A DNA stretch of 47,178 nucleotides from JACTUA01 sp964551875. GTDB lineage: Archaea > Halobacteriota > Methanomicrobia > Methanomicrobiales > JACTUA01. Every line of letters starts with the position of its first letter. Positions within the stretch are counted from its first letter, which is position 1. Shown here piece after piece: positions 7,033 through 15,402 of the stretch. The stretch spans positions 1 to 47,178 of the forward strand of contig CAZKEV010000012.1 in NCBI GenBank assembly GCA_964551875.1. Reading direction: 5' to 3'. The position numbers were made by a program, and so were the translations under genes. The notes under the pieces were generated by a model. It ran no database searches and was not told the DNA's origin. It worked only from the letters and a program-made list of their open reading frames with translations.

Positions 7033-7842
7033 TTATCCTGCACCCGCAAGGCTCACAGCGATGATGAGGGCGCCCATCGCGAGGGCGACGTACCCGAGAT
7101 TCACCCGCTTCACAACCTTCAGTACAGCGTCAAGGGTCAGATAGCCGGACACGAAACTGGTGAGGGCGAGCAGCATGCCATCGGCGAGGGGGAAGGTGAG
7201 CAGGCCTCCACCGATATAAAAGACCATCTCGGCGAGGAGAACGGTCGGGATGCCGAGGAGAAAGCTCAGGTGAAAGCTGCTCTCGCTGTCAAACCCTCTC
7301 CAGATCAGGCCTGTCGTGCTTGTGCCGGAACGGGAAATTCCAGGAAGGATGCTGAGGCCCTGAAGCAGGCCGGTAAGTACCCCGTCTCTCCAGTTCGCCT
7401 CTTCTTTCTCTCGCAGCGTTGCTCTCTTCTGGATGAGGAGAAATATTCCCGTGAGGATGAGGCCGAGACCCATCACCATGAAGATCAGGCTTGCGTCCAT
7501 GCCGGAGAAATATCTCTTCTCCAGGAAGAGAAGCGGGATGCCGACGATGCCCGTGAAGAGGAGGGCCGTCGCGAGGAAACCCGGCTTACCCCGGCAATGG
7601 ACCCGTGCATCCATTGGTCTCTCCAGAAATTCTCTCAGCATCTCCCGGATATCGTCGCGGAAGTAGAGGATCGCTGCAAGGAATGTCCCCAGGTGCAGAT
7701 AGAGGAGGATGGGTACGAGAAGGGACGGGTCCCCGTGAAGGAAGGAGAGGTAGACGAGGGTGTCCTGGGTCTTGGAGCTGATCGGTACCCACTCGGTGAC
7801 ACCCTGCACGAGCCCCAGCAGGAGGATGGAGAACCAGTCCAT
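7033..7842 (-). CDS. uppP: UppP/BacA-type polyprenyl-diphosphate phosphatase
   Basis: A 269-aa, multi-helix membrane protein of the undecaprenyl-diphosphatase family. Both family motifs are visible: QGVTEWVPISSKTQD (residues 13-27) with the catalytic glutamate, and LPGISRSGTSTTGL with the essential arginine and serines. The first motif ends SKTQD where bacterial enzymes have SSGHL, a difference that may reflect an archaeal lipid carrier. The enzyme should recycle polyprenyl (dolichyl) diphosphate for N-glycosylation or other surface glycan synthesis. The gene is divergent from hsp20. Confidence 0.85.
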   Translation of the reverse strand: MDWFSILLLGLVQGVTEWVPISSKTQDTLVYLSFLHGDPSLLVPILLYLHLGTFLAAILYFRDDIREMLREFLERPMDARVHCRGKPGFLATALLFTGIVGIPLLFLEKRYFSGMDASLIFMVMGLGLILTGIFLLIQKRATLREKEEANWRDGVLTGLLQGLSILPGISRSGTSTTGLIWRGFDSESSFHLSFLLGIPTVLLAEMVFYIGGGLLTFPLADGMLLALTSFVSGYLTLDAVLKVVKRVNLGYVALAMGALIIAVSLAGAG

Positions 7843-7907
7843 AGTAGTAATCAGGATGCTGATATTAAGGATATGAGATTTTTATCTCGGTGACCGGGAT
7901 GGGGAAG

Positions 7908-7959
7908 TTATATAAGTAATGAATACTAACCCTGGGTTACTCCATGCCCCAGGGCATGG
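7908..7959 (+). promoter_or_regulatory. hsp20 promoter and palindromic operator
   Basis: A TATA element, TTATATAAG at 7908-7916, puts the start of transcription near 7938. Just after it lies a perfect 8-2-8 inverted repeat, CCATGCCCCAGGGCATGG, at 7942-7959. A repressor site overlapping the transcription start, as known for the archaeal heat-shock regulator Phr, is one reading; a hairpin in the 5' leader acting on translation is another. Confidence 0.55.
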
Positions 7960-7989
7960 ACGTCACCATCGTGGAGTGGAGGAACAGCT

Positions 7990-8475
7990 ATGGCATGGAG
8001 ACGGAGATATCTCTTGGGTCCAATCTGGAACGAGTTCGATGATTTCATGCAGGAGATGGAGGCCCAGTTCAACGAAATGGTCGAGGAGCTCGCCACCACA
8101 AAGGCCCTCCCGGGGAAGGAGATGAGGGCGAGGATGCTCCCCGCGATCCGCGGGGAGTTCCGGGTGGACGTGAAGGAGCACGATGACGAGGTCATCGTGG
8201 CTGCCGATCTCCCGGGAGTGGAGAAGGATGACGTCAGCCTCGAGGTCCTGGATTCCCGTACCCTCAGAATCGCGTTCTCGCGGAGGGCTGAGACAGAAGA
8301 GAGAGCCGAGGGGTACTTTGTCCGGGAGAGGACGTACGGGTCCATGGACAGGGTGGTGAGGCTCCCCTCGGACGTGACAGAGAACGGTGCAACGGCGACC
8401 TTCAAGAACGGGGTCCTGGAGGTCAGGCTGAAGAAGGCTGCCCCCGAGGCCGGGAAGAAGATTCCCATCGAATAA
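7990..8475 (+). CDS. hsp20: Hsp20-family small heat-shock protein
   Basis: A 161-aa protein: a variable N-terminal arm (WNEFDDFMQEMEAQFNEM), then the alpha-crystallin domain beginning RGEFRVDVKEHDDEVIVAA. It carries the usual DLPGVEKDDVSLEV strand-loop and the closing ATFKNGVLEVRL motif. A short basic tail ends KKIPIE rather than a canonical I-x-I. Such proteins form oligomers that hold unfolding proteins without ATP. GGAGG at 7977-7981 is a good ribosome-binding site for the ATG at 7990. A palindrome between promoter and start suggests stress control. Confidence 0.92.
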   Translation: MAWRRRYLLGPIWNEFDDFMQEMEAQFNEMVEELATTKALPGKEMRARMLPAIRGEFRVDVKEHDDEVIVAADLPGVEKDDVSLEVLDSRTLRIAFSRRAETEERAEGYFVRERTYGSMDRVVRLPSDVTENGATATFKNGVLEVRLKKAAPEAGKKIPIE

Positions 8476-8573
8476 CCCCTTTTTGTCACCTTCGGCGACC
8501 GAGGGTCATTTCTCACGAAATGCCCCATTTTTCACCGATCAATTCAAGTAACCGGAACGTCCAGATTTGTGTA

Positions 8574-9359
8574 ATGGACAAGAAGAAGGTCAGGGACTAC
8601 ATGACCTACGACGTCGTGACGATCGACGTCCATGCCACGGTGAAGGACGTCATCGAGACCATCCAGACGACCAGGCATGACGGTTTTCCCGTGACCAACA
8701 ACAGCGAGGTGGTGGGGTACATCACCGCCCGGGACCTCCTCTTCGTCCACCCGGGCACCCCCGTAGAGCGGATCATGTCCACCTACCTCATCGTCGCTGA
8801 TCCAGACATGTCCATCAACGACGCGGCCCGGGTCATCTTCAGGAGCGGTATCCAGAAGCTTCCGGTGGTGGATGAGACCAATAAGCTCCTGGGGATCATC
8901 TCGAACGCGGATGTCATCCGCTCCCAGATCGAGCACGTCTCGCCCGAGAAGGTCTTCAAGTTCATGGACACCCTGCGGAAGCTCTACGGGGTCGAGCCAA
9001 AGCTCCACAGGGACCAGGTGGAGATCGCAAGCCTCCTGCCCACCCAGACCAAGATCTACGAGGATGAGCTCGAGGGGAGGATGTACGAGATCAGGAAGGG
9101 GCTTGCCGAGCCCCTCATCGTCGTCAGGCGCCCCGGCCGGTTCATCCTCGTCGACGGCCACCACCGGGCCATCGCCGCAAAGAGGCTCGGCATCACCCAC
9201 CTCGAGGCCTATATCATCGAGATCGACAAGGATATCGAGCTCGGGATGGAGAGGACGGCACGGGCCATGAACCTCTCAAGCCTCGACGATATCAAGGTCA
9301 TGGACTACGCCCGCCACCCGCTCGTCGCCCTCACCCACCGCCTGGTCCGGCACGGGTGA
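8574..9359 (+). CDS. CBS-pair protein with ParB-like nuclease/kinase domain
   Basis: A 261-aa protein. Two CBS domains fill residues about 1-120 (KVRDYMTYDVVTIDVHATV and VERIMSTYLIVADPDMS), so an adenine nucleotide or S-adenosyl compound may be sensed. A ParB/sulfiredoxin-like domain follows, with the motif LAEPLIVVRRPGRFILVDGH and then HHRAIAAKRLG. This motif is the family core, also found in free-serine kinases and ParB CTPases. The end (MDYARHPLVALTHRL) is conserved-looking but not recognised. I took the ATG at 8574 (MDKKKVRDYM); an in-frame ATG at 8520 would add a non-conserved 18-residue tail. Role unknown. Confidence 0.75.
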   Translation: MDKKKVRDYMTYDVVTIDVHATVKDVIETIQTTRHDGFPVTNNSEVVGYITARDLLFVHPGTPVERIMSTYLIVADPDMSINDAARVIFRSGIQKLPVVDETNKLLGIISNADVIRSQIEHVSPEKVFKFMDTLRKLYGVEPKLHRDQVEIASLLPTQTKIYEDELEGRMYEIRKGLAEPLIVVRRPGRFILVDGHHRAIAAKRLGITHLEAYIIEIDKDIELGMERTARAMNLSSLDDIKVMDYARHPLVALTHRLVRHG

Positions 9360-9360
9360 A

Positions 9361-10539
9361 TCAGGAACCCCCGATGCTCGGGTCGAACTTCGGGTTGAGT
9401 ACATGCTCCCGGACGATCGTCTTCTCCCCGACGGTTACCTCGGGCCAGATGCGGGTGCCCGAGTGGACCACGACCCCGTCCCTGAGCACGACCCGGGGGC
9501 CGATGATGGTATCGTTCTCGATGCTGCAGTCCTCTCCCATCACGGTATCAGTGTCGATGACCGACCCACTGATCGTGCAGTTCCTCCCCACGACAACCCG
9601 GTTATAGATAGAGGACGAGAAGATCTTCGTGTGGCTGCGGATGGTGCAGCCCTCCCCGATGGAAGTGTAGGGGCCGATAAGAACGCTCCCCTCGATAGTT
9701 GTGCCGGCCCCTATGGAGACCGGGCCGATAATCCTGGAATGGGAGCCCAGGGTCACAGACCCGGAGAACTGGACCGGGCCGGCGATCTGGGCACCCTGGA
9801 CATGGAGGTCGCCGGAGACTGCCATGTACCGAATCTCCTGGAGCTTCCAGCGCTCGGCCTGCCGGAGGGACCTCGGGCTCCCCACATCCGTCCAGTTGCC
9901 CCGTGCGAGCCAGCCCCTGAGCGTGTGGCCCTCTGAGAGGAGCGTTGGGAAGAGGTCCCGGGCAAAGTCATACTTCTTGCCGTGGGGGATATGGTCGAAG
10001 ATCTCGGGGTCACAGACGTACATCCCCGTGCTCGCCAGGTTCGAGAAGATCTCGCCCGGCCCCGGCTTCTCCTTGAACCGCTTGATATGGTAGTTCACAT
10101 CGATCTCGGCGATCCCGAACTCGCTCGGGTCGTCGATGGAGATGAGGCCGATGGTGGTGATCCCCTTCCCGTGTGCATGGGAACGGAAGAACTCGAGGAG
10201 GTTTACATCGGTGACATGGTCCCCGCCGACAACCAGGAACCGCCCGCCGTCGAGATGCCGCTGGGCGTTCTTCACCGAGCCGGCGGTCCCGAGCTTGGTC
10301 TTCTCCCGGACATACCTGATGTTTGCGCCAAAGAGGGAGCCGTCGCCGAGCGCCTTCTCGATGACCTCCCCCAGGTATCCCAGCGTGAGGACCATCTCGG
10401 TGAACCCCAGGTTGGAGAGGTGGGAGACCAGGTGGGCAATGGACGGGATGTTCACGATGGGGATGCAGGGCTTCGGCCGCTCGAAGGTGAGGGGCCGGAG
10501 CCGGGTCCCCTCGCCCCCGCACATGATGCAGACCTTCAT
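9361..10539 (-). CDS. Sugar-1-phosphate nucleotidyltransferase with hexapeptide-repeat domain
   Basis: A 392-aa protein. The N-terminal nucleotidyltransferase domain starts MKVCIMCGGEGTRLRPLT with the signature lysine in ERPKPCIPIVN, then LTLGYLGEVIEKALGDGS and VVGGDHVTD. The C-terminal half is a left-handed beta-helix of hexapeptide repeats (IGPVSIGAGTTIEGSVLIGP and on). This layout fits GDP-mannose or glucose-1-phosphate nucleotidyltransferases; the exact sugar cannot be read. It would supply activated sugar for surface glycans. The start at 10539 is chosen since the Gly-rich loop then begins at residue 8; an ATG-like start 63 bp upstream adds unrelated sequence. The 3' end is 1 bp from the CBS-ParB gene's end (convergent). 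Confidence 0.85.
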   Translation of the reverse strand: MKVCIMCGGEGTRLRPLTFERPKPCIPIVNIPSIAHLVSHLSNLGFTEMVLTLGYLGEVIEKALGDGSLFGANIRYVREKTKLGTAGSVKNAQRHLDGGRFLVVGGDHVTDVNLLEFFRSHAHGKGITTIGLISIDDPSEFGIAEIDVNYHIKRFKEKPGPGEIFSNLASTGMYVCDPEIFDHIPHGKKYDFARDLFPTLLSEGHTLRGWLARGNWTDVGSPRSLRQAERWKLQEIRYMAVSGDLHVQGAQIAGPVQFSGSVTLGSHSRIIGPVSIGAGTTIEGSVLIGPYTSIGEGCTIRSHTKIFSSSIYNRVVVGRNCTISGSVIDTDTVMGEDCSIENDTIIGPRVVLRDGVVVHSGTRIWPEVTVGEKTIVREHVLNPKFDPSIGGS

Positions 10540-10659
10540 CGAGGAGTATGGGGCGGCGGGGTTATTAAGGGTCACGTGGGGGATTCCGGGGCCTGGGTGC
10601 ACGTGGGGATCCGGGCACGGCTAAACCATTAAGCCGCAGCCCGGGATACTCCCTAGAGG

Positions 10660-11157
10660 ATGCCCTTCTTCGCCTGCACCCGGTGCGGGAAGTGCTGCAT
10701 GAACTTCGGCGAGCTGATCCGGGTCGAACGGGAGCTATCCGACATAGAGTTTTACTGCCGGTTCCTCATCACGAACGAGGTCTTCCGGGCACGGGTCATG
10801 CCCGAGTGGAGGGAGCTCTTCTCCGATACAGGCGAGGTGGATGCCCACCCGGCCTGGTGCCGCTTCCTCAGGCGATCCCAGGAGGGACCGGGCTTCGTCT
10901 GCACCGTCCATGACTCAAACGCCTCCATCTGCCGCGAGTTCCGGTGCTGTCTCATGCGGATGTATGACCAGGGCGGGAGACAGGTCGGGAAGGTGGGCGG
11001 GAACAGGAGCCTCATCTCCGAAGACAACGAGCTCGTGCAGTTTTTTCGCGAGCATGTCGCGGTTATCGAGAGTTCTTCCCCGAAGGACTGGCTCGTACGA
11101 GCAGGGAAGATCCTCTCAGCAGGCGGGTACCGGGTGGTCATCTATGACGAAGCGTAA
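10660..11157 (+). CDS. YkgJ-family cysteine cluster protein
   Basis: A 165-aa protein with the YkgJ (UPF0153) cysteine cluster: CTRCGKCCMNFGE at residues 6-18, WCRFLRR near 67, CTVHD, and CREFRCC near 97. These eight or so cysteines are thought to bind zinc or an Fe-S cluster. Function is unknown in the family. The next small gene overlaps its 3' end by 14 bp, so the two are likely translated together. Confidence 0.8.
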   Translation: MPFFACTRCGKCCMNFGELIRVERELSDIEFYCRFLITNEVFRARVMPEWRELFSDTGEVDAHPAWCRFLRRSQEGPGFVCTVHDSNASICREFRCCLMRMYDQGGRQVGKVGGNRSLISEDNELVQFFREHVAVIESSSPKDWLVRAGKILSAGGYRVVIYDEA

Positions 11158-11407
11158 ACGCACCCTCGCGGTCACGAAGGGAAAGGTGGAGTGCCTCCCC
11201 AAAGAGCCGGTCACTATGGACAGGTGCCGGTTCTGCGTACATTCCACCTCCTTTCGCATCAAGGGGGTGTGGATCACCTCTCCTGCACGAGCCTATTGCT
11301 TGCGGAGTAAAGCTGAGAAAGACGTGGATCTCTCGACGGTGGAAGAGGTGGAGTGCGACGACCTCGATGGCGAGGGTTACCGCTCCATCATGAATATCAT
11401 CAGCTAG
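11144..11407 (+). CDS. Small cysteine-containing hypothetical protein
   Basis: An 87-aa protein starting at an ATG inside the end of the YkgJ-type gene (14-bp overlap, different frame). It is basic at the start (MTKRKRTLAVTKGKVEC) and holds CRFCVHSTSF, a lone YCLRSK and EVECDDLDGEGY: five cysteines that could form a zinc or metal site. I do not recognise the family. The coupled position suggests a partner of the cysteine cluster protein. Its stop overlaps the cbiP stop by 8 bp on the opposite strand. Confidence 0.55.
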   Translation: MTKRKRTLAVTKGKVECLPKEPVTMDRCRFCVHSTSFRIKGVWITSPARAYCLRSKAEKDVDLSTVEEVECDDLDGEGYRSIMNIIS

Positions 11408-12929
11408 CAGGATCTTCCGTAAAGAAGGTGAGGATCCTTTTCATATCCAGGTGGGTCTCGAAGAGGTCCGCGAGCCGATCATAGGGATCGGGCGAGTTCT
11501 GGGAGCCTTTTACGACCATTTCCTTTGATTCTCCCGTACCCTCCCCCCGAACAGGGAGGGAGTTTGTGTCGGAGGCGAGGGTCTTTTTGAACTCGAGGCC
11601 CTTCGTCCTGTAGAGATAGGAGAGGAGGGCGTTCACCGCACCCTTGTTCTGGAAGAGGCCGTGGAGATATGTCCCGAAGACGAGTCCGTCAGGCGAGACG
11701 GCTCCGTCCCCTGAAAAAGCCTCCCCGTCCACCCCCCGCTCGGTCTCGCCCATGTGGATCTCGTATCCCGTCACCTCGCCCATAGCAGAGAGGATGGGGC
11801 CCACCGGGTTCGCCCGCACCCGTACCTGCCTCGTTGTCTTCTCATACCGTACAAAACGGGTGATCGCCGAGAGGAGCCCGAGCCCCAGGTAGACCCCGTG
11901 CCCGCCCTCGATCCCCTGGTCATGGATCTCCTTCCCGATCATCTGGAACCCCCCGCAGATCCCGATGACGGGTATCCCCCGCTCCCTCGCCTTCCGGATC
12001 TCTCCAGCGGCCCCCGACTCCTGGAGGACGGCGAGATCCTCCACCGTGTTCTTGGTGCCCGGGATGATGATGCAGTCATAGGCAGTGAGGCTGCGGCCGG
12101 GATCGACATAATCCACGGGCACCATGCGCTCCAGGGGCTCGAAATCGGTGAAATTGGAGATGTGGGGGAGGCGGATGACCGCGATCCGTACCGGCCCCTC
12201 CGCGGGACGTTTGTCAGCGAGGGACAGAGAGTCCTCGCTCGGGAGCGGTATCTCGGCGTAGGGGATGACGCCGAGGACAGGGATCCCCGTGATCTCCTCG
12301 AGGATCCGGACTCCGGAGGAGAAGAGGGCGGGATCCCCGCGGAATTTGTTCACGATGATCCCCTTCACAAGGGGGCGGATATCTTCAGGGAGGAGCTGGA
12401 CCGTGCCATACACCTGGGCGAAGATCCCGCCCCGCTCGATATCCCCGATGAGGAGTATGGGGAGCTTCAGCGACCGGGCGAGAAGGATATTCGCGATGTC
12501 ACGGTCATAGAGGTTCATCTCCGCGGCACCCCCTGCTCCCTCGATGACAACCTGGCCGAACTTCTCCTTCAGCCTCCGGTACGCCGAGAGGACCTCCCCG
12601 AGAAGAAATTCGGTCTCCCGGTAGTATTCCCGTATGGGGAGGTCCCGGTACGGTTTGCCCAGGAGGACCACCTGGGAAACGCCCTCCCCCTTGGGCTTGA
12701 GCAGGACGGGGTTCATCCCGGCCTCGGGCTCGACCCCGGCGGCAAAGGCCTGGACCGCCTGGGCAATCCCGATCTCTCTCCCGTCCCTGGTCACGAAGGA
12801 GTTTAAGCTCATGTTCTGGGACTTGAAAGGGGCCACCCGGATGCCGCGGCGGTAAAGCACCCGGCAGAGGGCCGTCACCGCAATGCTCTTCCCTGCATGG
12901 GACGCGGTCCCGAGAACCATGAGCGACAT
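11400..12929 (-). CDS. cbiP: Cobyric acid synthase
   Basis: A 509-aa CobQ/CbiP amidotransferase that amidates four side chains of adenosyl-cobyrinic acid a,c-diamide in B12 synthesis. The N-terminal ATPase domain begins SLMVLGTASHAGKSIAV (P-loop) with FKSQNMSLNSFVT just after; the C-terminal class I glutaminase has the nucleophile in GICGGFQMIG and the histidine in YEIHMGETE. The C-terminal tail is rather long and variable. I chose the ATG at 12929 over one at 12947 because a TATA element sits 27 bp upstream and the P-loop strand begins at once. The B12-dependent ribonucleotide reductase is divergently transcribed next door, a fitting neighbour. Confidence 0.92.
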   Translation of the reverse strand: MSLMVLGTASHAGKSIAVTALCRVLYRRGIRVAPFKSQNMSLNSFVTRDGREIGIAQAVQAFAAGVEPEAGMNPVLLKPKGEGVSQVVLLGKPYRDLPIREYYRETEFLLGEVLSAYRRLKEKFGQVVIEGAGGAAEMNLYDRDIANILLARSLKLPILLIGDIERGGIFAQVYGTVQLLPEDIRPLVKGIIVNKFRGDPALFSSGVRILEEITGIPVLGVIPYAEIPLPSEDSLSLADKRPAEGPVRIAVIRLPHISNFTDFEPLERMVPVDYVDPGRSLTAYDCIIIPGTKNTVEDLAVLQESGAAGEIRKARERGIPVIGICGGFQMIGKEIHDQGIEGGHGVYLGLGLLSAITRFVRYEKTTRQVRVRANPVGPILSAMGEVTGYEIHMGETERGVDGEAFSGDGAVSPDGLVFGTYLHGLFQNKGAVNALLSYLYRTKGLEFKKTLASDTNSLPVRGEGTGESKEMVVKGSQNSPDPYDRLADLFETHLDMKRILTFFTEDPAS

Positions 12930-12950
12930 GCATCCATAGGTGGGCATGGG

Positions 12951-12962
12951 TTTTTATTAAAA
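12951..12962. promoter_or_regulatory. Shared bidirectional TATA element for cbiP and nrdJ
   Basis: TTTTTATTAAAA is near-palindromic and its centre (12956.5) is 27 bp from the ATG of nrdJ at 12984 and 27 bp from the ATG of cbiP at 12929. Both distances match TATA-to-start spacing in leaderless archaeal transcripts, so one box may drive both genes. Confidence 0.55.
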
Positions 12963-12983
12963 GAGATGGGTACACCTCACCGT

Positions 12984-14624
12984 ATGGCACTCACCGAGGC
13001 GGCAGAACTCCTCCTGAAGGCCCGGTACCTCAATGCCGGCGAGACCCCCGCCATGCTCTTCCCGAGGGTGGCTGATGCGGTGGATACCGTAAAGGCGGGT
13101 GAGTTCCGGCGCATCATGGAGGAACTCCTCTTCCTCCCCAACTCCCCGACTCTCATGAACGCAGGAACGACCATCGGCCAGCTCTCGGCCTGCTTCGTCC
13201 TCCCCGTCCAGGACTCCATCGAGAGCATCTTCAGGACCTTGGGCCACATGGCCCTCATCCACAAGAGCGGCGGCGGGACCGGGTTCTCCTTCTCCCGGAT
13301 CCGCCCGAAGGGGGACATGGTGAACATGACCGCGGGCGTCGCGAGCGGCCCGGTCTCCTTCATGGAGGTCTTTGACAAGGCGACCGAGGCGGTGAAGCAG
13401 GGGGGCAGACGAAGGGGGGCAAACATGGGGGTGCTCTCCTGCCGCCACCCCGATATCAGGGAGTTTGTGAGCTCCAAGAAAGCCGGAGGGCTGCGCAACT
13501 TCAACATCTCGGTGGGGTTCGATACCGGCTTCTTCGGTGCCCTGAAAACCGGAAAAGATGTTCCCCTCGTGAACCCTCGGGACGGGAGCGTCTGGAACGA
13601 GATCCCGGCAAAAGACCTCTGGAGAGAGATCGCTCTACAGGCCTGGGCGACAGGAGATCCCGGGGTCCTCTTCATGGACGAGATCAACAGGCTGAGCACC
13701 CTTCCGGGCATGGGCCCCATCGAGGCCACGAACCCGTGTGGTGAACAGCCCCTCCTCCCGTACGAGAGCTGCAACCTCGGGTCCCTCAACCTCTCGCGGT
13801 GCGTGAAGAGGAGGGAACTGGACGATGCGATGCTCACCGATCTTGTGCGGACTGGTGTCGACTTCCTGGATGCCATCATCGATGTGAACCGGTTCCCCAT
13901 CCCCGAGATCCAGGCGATGAACCTTGCAACGAGAAAGATCGGCCTCGGGATCATGGGGTTTGCCGATGCCCTCATCAAGCTCGGTATCCCCTACGAGTCC
14001 GGCGAGGCCCTCCGCATGGCCGAACGGGTCATGTCCCTCATTCAGGAGGTGGGGCACGAGCGTTCCCGTGAGCTCGGGGCAGAGAAGGGATCCTTCCCTG
14101 CCATCGGGAAGAGCACGTATTCGGGCGAGATGCGAAACTCCACGGTGACCACCATCGCTCCCACGGGATCCCTCCACATCCTTGCAGACACCTCCTCGGG
14201 GATAGAACCCCTGTTTGCCCTCGCCTTCCAGAGGCAGATGGCGGGGAGGACCGTGCATATGGTGAACGAACTCTTTGTCCAGGCGGTCTCCTCCCTTCCG
14301 AGGGCGACCGATCTCATCCACCGTGCCCTGGCCGAGGGATCTGCGAGGAACCTGCCCATCCCAGACGATATGAAGGATCTCTTCAGGACCGCCCCCGAGA
14401 TCTCGCCCGAACACCATGTCCGGATGCAGGCAGCCTTTCAGAAACACGTGGACAACGCCGTCTCAAAGACCGTGAACCTTCCCGAGAATGCCTCTCCGGA
14501 TGACATCGCCCGGATCTACGAGCTTGCACGGTTGCTCGGGTGCAAGGGGATCACGGTGTACCGTTACAACAGCAAGCCCGACCAGGTACTCTCCCGGGGG
14601 TGCGAGGTCTGCAGGGTGGACTGA
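12984..14624 (+). CDS. nrdJ: Adenosylcobalamin-dependent ribonucleotide reductase
   Basis: A 546-aa class II ribonucleotide reductase, which makes deoxynucleotides using a B12-derived radical and needs no oxygen. Signatures seen: FLPNSPTLMNAG, QLSACFVLPVQDSIE (first active-site cysteine), KSGGGTGFSFSRIRP, NPCGEQPLLPYESCNLGS (thiyl-radical region), and APTGSLHILADTSSGIEP. The C-terminus ends GCEVCRVD, a CxxC pair suited to re-reducing the active site. It is shorter than many NrdJ proteins because it lacks an ATP-cone. An ATG at 12966 is possible, but the TATA spacing favours 12984. Confidence 0.93.
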   Translation: MALTEAAELLLKARYLNAGETPAMLFPRVADAVDTVKAGEFRRIMEELLFLPNSPTLMNAGTTIGQLSACFVLPVQDSIESIFRTLGHMALIHKSGGGTGFSFSRIRPKGDMVNMTAGVASGPVSFMEVFDKATEAVKQGGRRRGANMGVLSCRHPDIREFVSSKKAGGLRNFNISVGFDTGFFGALKTGKDVPLVNPRDGSVWNEIPAKDLWREIALQAWATGDPGVLFMDEINRLSTLPGMGPIEATNPCGEQPLLPYESCNLGSLNLSRCVKRRELDDAMLTDLVRTGVDFLDAIIDVNRFPIPEIQAMNLATRKIGLGIMGFADALIKLGIPYESGEALRMAERVMSLIQEVGHERSRELGAEKGSFPAIGKSTYSGEMRNSTVTTIAPTGSLHILADTSSGIEPLFALAFQRQMAGRTVHMVNELFVQAVSSLPRATDLIHRALAEGSARNLPIPDDMKDLFRTAPEISPEHHVRMQAAFQKHVDNAVSKTVNLPENASPDDIARIYELARLLGCKGITVYRYNSKPDQVLSRGCEVCRVD

Positions 14625-14664
14625 TTTTCATGCCAAGAAATAAATAAGGAGAATTTTAACTTAG

Positions 14665-14976
14665 ATGGTAATGAATGGTGGGATTTGTCCGACCTGCGGG
14701 CTTCCAAAGGAATTATGTATCTGTGAGGAGGTAGCAAAGGAGCAGCAAAGGATCAGCGTGAAGATCAACCGGAGACGCTACGGGAAGGAGGTCACGGTCA
14801 TCGACGGGATCGACCCCTGCGACATCGACCTCGGGGACCTCACCAAGTTCCTCAAGGGGAAGCTCGCCTGCGGGGGGACCGTGAAGGGCTCGTCCATCGA
14901 GCTCCAGGGAAACCACCTCGAGCGGGTGAAGGACCTCCTCGCCCAGAAAGGGTACAAACTGGACAATATCAGCTGA
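14665..14976 (+). CDS. Translation initiation factor aIF1 (SUI1)
   Basis: A 103-aa protein with an N-terminal zinc knuckle (CPTCGLPKELCICEE) followed by the SUI1 fold: ISVKINRRRYGKEVTVIDGI, FLKGKLACGGTVKG and IELQGNHLERVKDLL. It monitors start-codon choice on the small ribosomal subunit. ATGs at 14665 and 14671 both lie 23-29 bp from AAATAAATAAG (14637-14647), so the transcript is probably leaderless. T-rich sequence right after the stop (14988-15001) fits a transcription stop. Confidence 0.93.
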   Translation: MVMNGGICPTCGLPKELCICEEVAKEQQRISVKINRRRYGKEVTVIDGIDPCDIDLGDLTKFLKGKLACGGTVKGSSIELQGNHLERVKDLLAQKGYKLDNIS

Positions 14977-15121
14977 ATTTCCTTTTTAAAGATTTCTTTT
15001 TCCAGTCATTTTCGTTCCCGAGTACCACCACTAGACTATCGCAATTCTTTCGGATAGGACCAATTCCAGAGAATAAGGTCTTGACGTAGTCACAAAGAAC
15101 CGCTCTCCAGATGACCCGATA

Positions 15122-15168
15122 CACGACGGGGGATGCCCGCGGCGGGGGCGGAAGTACCCCAAGAGCCC
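15122..15168 (-). repeat. Dispersed 47-bp repeat, copy A
   Basis: Identical over 47 bp to copy B at 15356-15402, with copy C at 40123-40169 (opposite orientation) differing at 3 positions by eye. Read on the minus strand it encodes GSWGTSAPAAGIPRR. Weaker similarity to copy C extends 5' of the core: the segment GCCCCCAGGAGCGTC near 15225-15245 resembles GCCCCCACGAGAGTC near 40045-40060. Confidence 0.8.
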
Positions 15169-15355
15169 GACAATAAAATGATCTGTATACCTTGAGGTGC
15201 GATTCTTCCCGAGAAGTCCTTATCGTCGGACGCTCCTGGGGGCTTCGCTTCGCTCGCCCCCGCCGCTCTGGCGTCCCTCATCGTGGGGATAGGGCCGTTT
15301 CGAGAATGCCCCTGTTTCCTCTCATGCTAAAAACCATACCGCACGAGCTCCCATG

Positions 15356-15402
15356 CACGACGGGGGATGCCCGCGGCGGGGGCGGAAGTACCCCAAGAGC
15401 CC
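15356..15402 (-). repeat. Dispersed 47-bp repeat, copy B
   Basis: The same 47 bp as copy A, 234 bp away and in the same orientation. Upstream of the core on the minus strand, a stretch containing GGATCTAT and TTGAGACGA aligns loosely with GGATCCGTAT and TTGAGAACGA before copy C, so the repeated element is longer than the core. Confidence 0.8.
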
